DNA of 20,764 bases from Candidatus Cloacimonadota bacterium (GTDB lineage Bacteria > Cloacimonadota > Cloacimonadia > Cloacimonadales > Cloacimonadaceae), in the NCBI GenBank assembly GCA_016875595.1, contig VGPI01000007.1:1-20764 (forward strand). Reading direction: 5' to 3'. The notes below the pieces were generated by a model. The model had not been told where the DNA came from, ran no database searches, and worked only from the letters and a program-made list of their open reading frames with translations. Both the position numbers and the translations under genes were made by a program. Positions 1 through 5,732 of this stretch are shown in pieces. The number at the start of each line of letters is the position of its first letter. Positions within the stretch are counted from its first letter, which is position 1.

Positions 1-2
1 TC

Positions 3-452
3 CTGGCACACTGGCTACTCAAACTCGAGGTAACGGAACTGACGAAGGGATCAACAGAAGCCGATTGTGATGCTGGATTAATCTCTCTGCTCTCCATCTC
101 CCTCCGGAACATGCTGTCCATCGCCATCTCCGTTGTCCATAACATCTTTATCCACTTCTTCCGTCTGGACTGGCGCTACCTGCTGTTCCTGTATCTAAGC
201 TTCTCGATCGGTAATTACATCAACCTCAGTCCGGCTGATATCAAGCATCTCGCTCCCGGTTTTCTTACTTTGATCCTGTGTTTGTTCATCTTCAATCTGG
301 CAACGGTCTGGATGGGAGGATTCACTACCGGTTGGCTGCAACAGAACCAGATCTACTTCGCTATGTTTCATGCCATCCTGCTGATGGTGATGGCTTTGTG
401 CACGTGCTTCCTGTTGGTCACTGCCCTACTAAACAAGCTCTTTGGCAGGTGA
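3..452 (+). CDS. C-terminal part of a multi-pass membrane protein, possibly M50-like zinc metalloprotease
   Basis: The reading frame is open at the left window edge and ends at a TGA, leaving 149 residues. An internal ATG at 111 is not a convincing start, because the frame continues upstream in protein-like sequence and no ribosome-binding site precedes it. Four hydrophobic stretches are visible, at about residues 34-53, 58-72, 84-105 and 119-142 of the visible part. The last one runs almost to the C-terminus. The segment SIGNYINLSPADI (about 68-80) resembles a motif I associate with the C-terminal half of M50-type membrane metalloproteases, where a Ser/Pro-Ala-Asp turn separates membrane helices. 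The HExxH zinc site would lie upstream of the window, so activity cannot be judged. It could be another integral membrane protein. The gene is separated from the redox cluster by about 96 bp containing a promoter candidate, so it is probably not part of that operon. Confidence 0.5.
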   Translation: MAHWLLKLEVTELTKGSTEADCDAGLISLLSISLRNMLSIAISVVHNIFIHFFRLDWRYLLFLYLSFSIGNYINLSPADIKHLAPGFLTLILCLFIFNLATVWMGGFTTGWLQQNQIYFAMFHAILLMVMALCTCFLLVTALLNKLFGR

Positions 453-489
453 ACCGGCTCATAATTGGGATGTTCTCAGCAGATTTTGA

Positions 490-518
490 TTGACGAAAGA
501 GGGCATCTTATTTAAACT
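490..518 (+). promoter_or_regulatory. Candidate sigma-70-type promoter for the ferredoxin/AOR cluster
   Basis: TTGACG (490-495) matches the -35 consensus at five of six positions. It is followed after 17 bp by TAAACT (513-518), which matches the -10 consensus at four of six. A ribosome-binding site (AGGAG, around 539-543) and the ferredoxin ATG at 549 lie just downstream. It is the best-placed promoter-like element in the gap after the upstream membrane gene. Confidence 0.35.
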
Positions 519-548
519 TGTCCAAAAGCATAAGTACAGGAGCAGGAA

Positions 549-935
549 ATGAAGAAGTATCTGAAAACGCACCCCGATAGGTGCATCGGGTGTCATGCCT
601 GTGAGAGCGCATGCTCCACACTCTATTTCAAAGAAGACAATGCTGCCAAGTCATGTATTCGGATCACGGAAGCGGGTGCCGGTTTTGACATGAGCGTCTG
701 CAATCAGTGCCAAGCATGCGTTGCTGCCTGTCCCACCCAAGCGCTCACCGTCAATCACCAGGGAGTGGTAATGCTGAACAAGTCCTTGTGTATCAATTGC
801 CTGATGTGCGTGGCTGCCTGTCCCACCAATTCCATGCAACACTACAAGGACGGGCTGTATCCCTTCAAGTGTATTGCCTGTGGCGTTTGCACCAAGTCCT
901 GTCCAGTCGAAGCCATCGTCATCGTCCAGGAATAA
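549..935 (+). CDS. Polyferredoxin with four [4Fe-4S] clusters, AOR-associated electron carrier
   Basis: This 128-residue soluble protein carries four complete CxxCxxCxxxC motifs: Cys12-15-18-22, Cys51-54-57-61, Cys81-84-87-91 and Cys108-111-114-118. That gives sixteen ligands for four [4Fe-4S] clusters, with little sequence outside them apart from one extra Cys36. It lacks a signal peptide, so it should be cytoplasmic. It is probably the electron-transfer subunit or partner of the AOR-family enzyme encoded 9 bp downstream. A comparable small four-cluster subunit (AorA) accompanies the catalytic subunit in the Aromatoleum-type aldehyde oxidoreductase; here no FAD/NAD-reducing AorC-like gene is visible, so electrons probably go to ferredoxin or another carrier. 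AGGAG sits a suitable distance upstream of the ATG. The motif assignment is secure; the exact partner is inferred from adjacency. Confidence 0.93.
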   Translation: MKKYLKTHPDRCIGCHACESACSTLYFKEDNAAKSCIRITEAGAGFDMSVCNQCQACVAACPTQALTVNHQGVVMLNKSLCINCLMCVAACPTNSMQHYKDGLYPFKCIACGVCTKSCPVEAIVIVQE

Positions 936-944
936 GGAGAAGAC

Positions 945-3086
945 ATGAACAAGATAGAACGTAAACTGCTTGCTGAATACAGATATGAATTGCGTCCCGT
1001 CGTCAAGGGATACAACCGCCGCACTCTTTATATTGACCTGGGAACCAAGAGCATCAAGGAAAAGCCCGTCAGTGATTTGATGATCGACAAATTTGTCGGT
1101 GGTAAGGGCTTTGACCTGTATCTGATGTGGCACGGCGTGAAGGATAATACGAAGTGGAACGATCCCGAGAACGAGATCTGCATCTCCTTTGGTCCTCTTT
1201 GTGGCAACACCAATTATCCTGGTTCCGGTAAATCGATCGTGACCACCATCTCTCCGCTCACCGGCATTCCGGTTGATTGCAACGTGGGCGGTCACTTTGG
1301 ACCCTATGCCAAGTTTTCCGGCTTTGACGCCATCGAATTGCAAGGTAAGGCAGATGAAGAGATCATTGTCTGTATCGATGGAGACGAGGGAATCATCCGT
1401 ATCATGACCGCCCCGGACGAAGAGATCAACAGCCATATCCTGGCGGAACGTTTGATCGAGGAGTTTGCCGACAACTCCGAGAAACATCAGTTCGTCTCAG
1501 TGGTTTCCGCCGGACGTGGTGCCGATCACTGTGGTATCAGTTGCCTCAATTTCTCCTTCTGGGACAAGCGTCGCAAGGTAGCACGGCTCAAGCAGGCAGG
1601 TCGTGGTGGCACCGGACGCGTCTTTCGTGACAAGAAGATCAAAGCGCTTGTGGTCAAATACTCCGGACTCAAAGGCGACACCAATAATCCCGTCGATCTC
1701 GACACCTTGCGGGAGACTGGATTGAAGCTGCACCGCGAAATCGAGAAGGGCGATGCTCATCAATGCCATATGCGGGAATGCGGAACCGCTCATTTGATGG
1801 AGATCATGAACGATTATGACCTGCTGCCGATCCGTAATTTCAAATATGGCCAGATGCCGGAGGCGATCGGTCTGGCATCCTGGGAATTCAAGAAACTCTT
1901 TACGCAAAACATGCCCGACGGCTGTTGGTATGGCTGTTCCTTGTCATGCTGCAAGGCCGTGGACGATTTTATCCCCCGCTCCGGTCCCTACACAGGTCAG
2001 AAGGTCTGCGTGGACGGTCCGGAATACGAGACCGCTGCCGGGTGTGGTTCCAATCTCTGCATCTGGGATCCCAGGGACGTCGTCGAACTCAATTTCTACT
2101 GCGACACCTACGGGATAGACACCATCTCCTTCGGCACCAGCGTGGCGTTTGTCATGGAGTGTTATGAGAATGGCATCCTGGACAAGGACAAGACCGGCGG
2201 GCTGGATCTCACTTGGGGCAATGCCGATGCCGCCTTTGAGATTTTGCATCAAATGGCACGTGGCGAGGGCTTTGGCGTGATCGTAGGCAAAGGTGTCCGC
2301 AAAATGAAAGAAATCTTTACCCGGGAATATGGCGCTGATCCCAATTTCCTGCATGACATCGGTATGGAAGCCAAGGGTCTGGAATATTCGCAGTACATGA
2401 GCAAGGAATCTCTCGCCCAGCAAGGTGGATACACGCTTGCGCTCAAGGGACCGCAGCATGATGAGGCATGGCTGATCTTTATGGATATGGTCAATAATCA
2501 CATCCCCACCTTTGAGGACAAAGCCGAAGCCCTGCACTACTTTCCGATGTTCCGCACCTGGTTTGGATTGCAGGGTCTATGCAAACTACCCTGGAACGAC
2601 ATTGAACCCGAGGATAATGCCCAAACCGATGAGCCCGCCAAAGTTCCGGAGCATGTCCAGAACTACGTCCAGATCTATCGTGCCATCACCGGCAAGGAGC
2701 TGGATAAATACGAACTTATCCGTCAGTCGGAACGGGTCTATAACTTCCAGAAGGTCTTCTGCCTGCGCATGGGCAAGGGACGCCGCATCGATGACATACC
2801 ACCATATCGTGCCGTTGGACCTGTTACTGAAGAGGAATACATCTCCCGGGCGGAGCGTTATGATAAACAACTGAAAGAAAAGATCGGTATCGATCCCGGA
2901 GGCAGGAGTATCGACGAAAAGATGACGATCCTGCGCGCCTATCGTGAAGACCAGTATCAGCAATTGATCGATGCCGTTTACAAACGCAAGGGCTGGACTC
3001 CCGAAGGTGTTCCTACTATCGAACATCTGCAAAGCATCGGGATGGATCTGCCGGAAGTGATTGAAGTGATCAAGAAATCCCTCTGA
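945..3086 (+). CDS. Tungsten-type aldehyde:ferredoxin oxidoreductase (AOR family)
   Basis: This 713-residue protein has the AOR-family layout. The N-terminal cofactor domain contains FVGGKGFDLYL (about 50-60), the segment GSGKSIVTTISPLTG (about 93-107) and the stretch QAGRGGTGRVFRDKKIKALVVK-like around 217-238. The FeS-binding region has Cys327, Cys331 and Cys335 plus an adjacent Cys336, then VDGPEYETAAGCGSN; the likely fourth ligand is Cys546 in GLCKLPW. The family binds a bis-pterin tungsten (or molybdenum) cofactor plus one [4Fe-4S] cluster and interconverts aldehydes and carboxylic acids with ferredoxin. The cysteine spacing is Cx3Cx3C rather than the Cx2Cx3C of the archaeal prototype. 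There is no signal peptide, so it should be cytoplasmic. AAGGAG precedes the ATG, and the gene follows the polyferredoxin by 9 bp, so the two are almost certainly cotranscribed. The C-terminal part (YRAVGPVTEEEY and following) is typical of bacterial long-form AORs. The substrate cannot be read from sequence. Confidence 0.93.
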   Translation: MNKIERKLLAEYRYELRPVVKGYNRRTLYIDLGTKSIKEKPVSDLMIDKFVGGKGFDLYLMWHGVKDNTKWNDPENEICISFGPLCGNTNYPGSGKSIVTTISPLTGIPVDCNVGGHFGPYAKFSGFDAIELQGKADEEIIVCIDGDEGIIRIMTAPDEEINSHILAERLIEEFADNSEKHQFVSVVSAGRGADHCGISCLNFSFWDKRRKVARLKQAGRGGTGRVFRDKKIKALVVKYSGLKGDTNNPVDLDTLRETGLKLHREIEKGDAHQCHMRECGTAHLMEIMNDYDLLPIRNFKYGQMPEAIGLASWEFKKLFTQNMPDGCWYGCSLSCCKAVDDFIPRSGPYTGQKVCVDGPEYETAAGCGSNLCIWDPRDVVELNFYCDTYGIDTISFGTSVAFVMECYENGILDKDKTGGLDLTWGNADAAFEILHQMARGEGFGVIVGKGVRKMKEIFTREYGADPNFLHDIGMEAKGLEYSQYMSKESLAQQGGYTLALKGPQHDEAWLIFMDMVNNHIPTFEDKAEALHYFPMFRTWFGLQGLCKLPWNDIEPEDNAQTDEPAKVPEHVQNYVQIYRAITGKELDKYELIRQSERVYNFQKVFCLRMGKGRRIDDIPPYRAVGPVTEEEYISRAERYDKQLKEKIGIDPGGRSIDEKMTILRAYREDQYQQLIDAVYKRKGWTPEGVPTIEHLQSIGMDLPEVIEVIKKSL

Positions 3087-3118
3087 TAAAACCATAATCA
3101 GTTAAGAAATAGGCAATT

Positions 3119-3158
3119 AAGCCACCCTGACTGACCGGTCCGGGTGGCTTTATGCTTT
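3119..3158 (+). terminator. Hairpin terminator or attenuator after the AOR gene
   Basis: AAGCCACCC (3119-3127) pairs perfectly with GGGTGGCTT (3142-3150), giving a 9-bp stem around a 14-nt loop, followed by an interrupted T-rich stretch (TTTATGCTTT). It lies between the AOR stop and the binding-protein gene, whose ribosome-binding site AAAGGAGAT starts a few bases later. The weak T tract and the short distance suggest partial termination that sets the transporter genes below the redox genes, rather than a full stop. Confidence 0.6.
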
Positions 3159-3174
3159 ATAAAGGAGATATCAA

Positions 3175-4119
3175 ATGAAACGAACCCTGATCATCATGAT
3201 CGCCTTGATCTCACTGCTTGCCATCGGCTGCCGTAACAAACAGGAGATCTTACGCTTTGGCGTCATCAAACCCTCAATTGACCATCTGCCATACACTTGG
3301 GCAATGGAAAAGGGCTTGATCGATAACACGAAATATGAGACCGTTTTCTTCACCAGCGGCTGGGAAGTCCAGGAAGCGCTGACGGCTGGAAGGATCGATG
3401 CTGCCATCATGCCCTTTACCTTTGTCTGGAATGCCGTTGCCAAGGGCTATCCGGTCAAGACCATATCTTTCTTTGAGCGCGAGTCCGATGGCATCCTGGC
3501 ACAGTCACATATCCGTAAACCCCAAGACCTCGAGGGCAAGAAGGTCGGCATCCTCCGCGCCTCCACGTTGGATGTACTCTGGCAGGATTATGCCGAAAAG
3601 GAGGGAATCTCTGCCCAACCGGTCTATTTCCGTACCCCCACGGAAGCGGTGGCGGCATTGCAAAACCGGGATGTGGACGCTATCGTCATCTATGTGCCGA
3701 TCATCAATAAACTGACAGAGAACAAGGTCGCTGAAGGAAAGCGTCCCAACGATATGTTTCATGTGCTTCATTGGTTCGGCGATCGCTATCCTGCTCATCC
3801 CTGTTGCGACCTTGTAGTCAATACCCAGCAGATTGGTCAGGATAAGAAGAAACCCCTGCTTGCGCTATATCAGATTCTGGCAGAAGCGATTGATGCCATG
3901 GGCGACGATCAGGATTCAGTCCGTCAATTTGTCCGTCAGTATTATGGATTGACCGCAGCCGCAGCCGATGCCGCTCTGGAGCACACCGTTTTTCGCATGG
4001 GTCTGGAGGAAAGCGGAAAACTCCTTCAGCACGAGATGGCTGTTTTCTCCTGTCAGAGCGGATATCTGGATCAGATACCGTCTTTTGCTGATGTGTACTG
4101 GGATATCGGCAATCGATGA
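3175..4119 (+). CDS. ABC transporter substrate-binding lipoprotein, NMT1/SsuA/TauA-like
   Basis: This 314-residue protein starts with a lipoprotein signal peptide (MKRTLIIMIALISLLAIGC). Cys19 is the likely lipidated residue, followed by Arg-Asn, so the mature protein should be membrane-anchored in the periplasm. The mature part follows the periplasmic-binding-protein type 2 pattern used by nitrate/sulfonate/taurine/thiamine-precursor binding proteins. It has an opening strand LRFGVIKPSIDHLPYTWAMEKG (about 26-47), GRIDAAIMP (72-80), the domain-crossing DLEGKKVGI (118-126) and the repeat-like AALQNRDVDAIVIYVP (160-175). A strong ribosome-binding site precedes the ATG. The TGA overlaps the next gene's ATG, so the permease should be translationally coupled. 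The ligand is unknown: these residues do not identify sulfonate, nitrate or a pyrimidine, and tungstate binders normally belong to different families. Confidence 0.85.
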   Translation: MKRTLIIMIALISLLAIGCRNKQEILRFGVIKPSIDHLPYTWAMEKGLIDNTKYETVFFTSGWEVQEALTAGRIDAAIMPFTFVWNAVAKGYPVKTISFFERESDGILAQSHIRKPQDLEGKKVGILRASTLDVLWQDYAEKEGISAQPVYFRTPTEAVAALQNRDVDAIVIYVPIINKLTENKVAEGKRPNDMFHVLHWFGDRYPAHPCCDLVVNTQQIGQDKKKPLLALYQILAEAIDAMGDDQDSVRQFVRQYYGLTAAAADAALEHTVFRMGLEESGKLLQHEMAVFSCQSGYLDQIPSFADVYWDIGNR

Positions 4120-4730
4120 ACGTTATTTTATCAGACATTATCATCACCCTCGGCAGAGTAACGCTTTGGACAATAGCGAGCTGGCTCGGTGGTATGCTCG
4201 TCGGATTCCTCTGTTACCGCAGTAAAACCCTGGATATGATGGTTTTACCCCTGGTCAATTTTATTCGTCACATCTCGCCTTTTTGCTGGCTGCCCCTGAT
4301 CATTCTCATCGCCGGCATCGGAGAGATCTCCGTCGGGATCACGTTACTGATCTCCATGGCATTTCATTGTGTGATCATCACCATCGAAATGCTGCGAGCC
4401 ATTCCCAAAGAGATCATTGAACAGGCACGTCTGGATGGAACCAGCGGCTGGACAATGCTCCGCTACATCGAACTGCCGGTCAGCAAAACCGGGATCATCG
4501 ATATCTTTCGTGTCCTTTGGGGAGTGGGTTGGAGCGCCGTCATCGCCGCTGAAATGCTGGGTGTGAGCAGTGGGATGGGATATCGTTTGCTGGATTTCCG
4601 CTACCTCCTCCGTTATCGTGAAATGCTGTTATACATCATCATCATCGGCTCTATCGGTGTGGGTACCGATCATTTCTTGCGCTATCTCAAGCGCATCCTG
4701 CCAGGGCAAATTCTGGTTACAAATCGCTGA
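4116..4730 (+). CDS. ABC transporter permease, SsuC/TauC-like, short form
   Basis: This 204-residue integral membrane protein carries the EAA signature of binding-protein-dependent permeases. EQARLDG (102-108) is followed by IELP (118-121), in the cytoplasmic loop that docks onto the ATPase. Hydrophobic helices lie at about residues 13-33, 42-66, 70-92, 130-150 and 171-187. Family members are usually nearer 250 residues with six helices; this one begins directly at the segment equivalent to the second helix, so it is short at the N-terminus. The ATG overlaps the binding-protein stop as ATGA, which fixes the start and implies translational coupling. No ATPase gene follows: about 600 bp of gene-free sequence and then a convergent gene set come next. 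The pair must share an ATPase encoded elsewhere, or the locus has lost it. Confidence 0.88.
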   Translation: MNVILSDIIITLGRVTLWTIASWLGGMLVGFLCYRSKTLDMMVLPLVNFIRHISPFCWLPLIILIAGIGEISVGITLLISMAFHCVIITIEMLRAIPKEIIEQARLDGTSGWTMLRYIELPVSKTGIIDIFRVLWGVGWSAVIAAEMLGVSSGMGYRLLDFRYLLRYREMLLYIIIIGSIGVGTDHFLRYLKRILPGQILVTNR

Positions 4731-4906
4731 TGATCAACCTGTGAGATCCCTTTTGGCGATGACAATGCCAATTACATCCGGATCTATGGCGGTCACAATC
4801 AGTGCGTATCACACTCATTGACAATGCCTTATAGCGCATGATAGCCGCTGGATGGGATTATCTGCTTCGGTGTTGACCTGATACTTCCCTTTGATTTTGT
4901 TTCGTG

Positions 4907-4951
4907 TTCGCCTCGAGATCGCCTCGAGACTCGAAGCGATCTCGAGGCGAA
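4907..4951. repeat. Perfect 16-bp inverted repeat built from three copies of an 11-bp motif
   Basis: TTCGCCTCGAGATCGC (4907-4922) is the exact reverse complement of GCGATCTCGAGGCGAA (4936-4951), with a 13-nt loop. Inside it, TCGCCTCGAGA occurs twice back to back (4908-4918 and 4919-4929) and once inverted (4940-4950). The inverted copy can pair with either direct copy, giving two mutually exclusive hairpins. No T tract follows on either strand, so it is not an ordinary intrinsic terminator. Confidence 0.9.
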
Positions 4952-5128
4952 GGTGAGGTAAAAGCGATGCAAAGAACCCGGAAACTTGCAGGCGAAGAAA
5001 GCCCGCGGTCTGGGATCAGGATGCTGTTCAGTCGGTCGGATAACGGCATAATGATGGTGCCGGATACGGTGATTGTGCGTTTATAAACGGAAATGCAAAC
5101 CATCCTACAGGTCGGAGTTGCCTGTCGA

Positions 5129-5154
5129 AGTCTGAACACGAACTCAGTTCGACT
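5129..5154. repeat. Small inverted repeat in the convergent intergenic region
   Basis: AGTC-t-GAAC (5129-5137) can pair with GTTCGACT (5147-5154), giving an eight-pair stem with one bulge. An overlapping alternative is CGAAC-tca-GTTCG (5139-5151). No T tract follows. It is visible structure only; its function is unknown. Confidence 0.4.
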
Positions 5155-5199
5155 GTGGCAAAAGCGTCGCTTGTCCGTTATCCAAATTTATTGTGTCCG

Positions 5200-5214
5200 A
5201 CCGGCTTAGCCGGT
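5200..5214. repeat. Short perfect hairpin ACCGGC-TTA-GCCGGT
   Basis: A six-base-pair, GC-rich stem with a three-base loop lies between the permease end and the minus-strand terminator. A further ACCGGT occurs at 5222-5227. It lacks a T tract and is probably part of the folded 3' untranslated sequence. Confidence 0.4.
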
Positions 5215-5256
5215 GTCGTGTACCGGTCCTGGACTGAGCTCCGGATCGCAGGGACG

Positions 5257-5290
5257 AAAAAAACCTGTCAGATCGGAGAGATCGGACAGG
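5257..5290 (-). terminator. Rho-independent terminator for the minus-strand gene run
   Basis: Read on the minus strand, CCTGTC and GATC arms (5290-5285, 5283-5280) pair with GATC and GACAGG (5274-5271, 5269-5264), with one internal mismatch and a five-base loop. Seven T (5263-5257) follow directly. It lies 37 bp after the stop of the small Cys-tailed protein and is the best intrinsic terminator in the window. Confidence 0.8.
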
Positions 5291-5326
5291 GGGGGGGCAA
5301 ATTGAGTTATGTATGGGTAGTGTTTA

Positions 5327-5710
5327 TTACTTATCTTCGTCAGATCCGCAGCAGGAATTCTCCTGATCACAGCAGGGCGTATCGGTCTCTATGGATTTCT
5401 CGACGATCTCGATCTCCACGGCACCTTTGACGATTTCGGGATAGAAGTCGTCGATATATTCTCTGACCGTGGTTTCGATATCAGAGTTTTTCTCGATGAT
5501 CTCTTTGGAGAAGGCGACCTTAACTTTCATGTTACCCATTGCTTGACGGATGTTGACCGCGGGTTTTTCTCCATAAACATTATTCAGAAATTCGGGCAGG
5601 GACTTGGCGAGTTTGGCAGTTCCCTGGATCTTTTTGTAGACCTTGTAGCCAAAGTAAGCGGTAAGGGCAGTTCCACCCAGAATGAACACGGTTTTAAAAA
5701 ACTTTTTCAT
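5327..5710 (-). CDS. Small membrane-anchored protein with an acidic, double-Cys tail, unknown function
   Basis: I do not recognise this 127-residue protein. It opens with a short basic start (MKKFFK) and one hydrophobic segment (about 8-25) ending at the basic stretch YKVYKK, so it is probably a single-pass inner-membrane anchor. A helical central region with alternating charge follows. The C-terminus carries two Cys pairs, Cys113-Cys114 and Cys120-Cys121, in an acidic context (CCDQENSCCGSDEDK), which could bind metal or form disulfides. GAGGAG precedes the ATG at good distance, supporting the start. It lies 22 bp downstream of the OB-fold protein gene and is followed by an intrinsic terminator, so it is the last gene of its operon. 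The real-gene status rests on this context and on coding-like composition. Confidence 0.75.
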   Translation of the reverse strand: MKKFFKTVFILGGTALTAYFGYKVYKKIQGTAKLAKSLPEFLNNVYGEKPAVNIRQAMGNMKVKVAFSKEIIEKNSDIETTVREYIDDFYPEIVKGAVEIEIVEKSIETDTPCCDQENSCCGSDEDK

Positions 5711-5732
5711 GATTCTCTCCTCTATTTAGCCG

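Larger units (their letters stand above)
4731..5326 (+). other. Gene-free, inverted-repeat-rich region between convergent gene sets
   Basis: No reading frame here has a ribosome-binding site, protein-like composition or recognisable domain. The stretch holds a strong inverted repeat with a nested tandem repeat (4907-4951), smaller hairpins at 5107-5125, 5129-5154 and 5200-5214, a run of nine G (5289-5297), and the minus-strand terminator at 5257-5290. A 10-bp direct repeat TGACAATGCC occurs at 4760-4769 and 4819-4828. No clear intrinsic terminator follows the permease on the plus strand. The region may hold a noncoding RNA, a decayed intergenic repeat element, or simply folded 3' ends of two convergent transcripts. 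Confidence 0.6.

Noticed and set aside
278..493. Plus-strand frame of 71 codons overlapping the membrane protein tail
   Set aside because: It is an out-of-frame shadow of the multi-pass membrane protein and has no ribosome-binding site.
651..1487. Long minus-strand open frame (278 codons) opposite the ferredoxin and AOR genes
   Set aside because: It is an antisense shadow of two secure genes, shows no domain, and lacks a plausible ribosome-binding site.
1944..2537. Minus-strand open frame of 197 codons inside the AOR gene
   Set aside because: It lies wholly opposite AOR coding sequence and has no recognisable protein features.
4858..5139. Overlapping short frames on both strands in the intergenic repeat region (also 4904-5086)
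   Set aside because: They run through the perfect inverted repeat, have low-complexity basic composition and no ribosome-binding site.
5155..5430. Plus-strand frame of 91 codons crossing from the intergenic region into the Cys-tailed gene
   Set aside because: It crosses the minus-strand terminator and its run of nine G, overlaps a better-supported gene, and has no recognisable motif.
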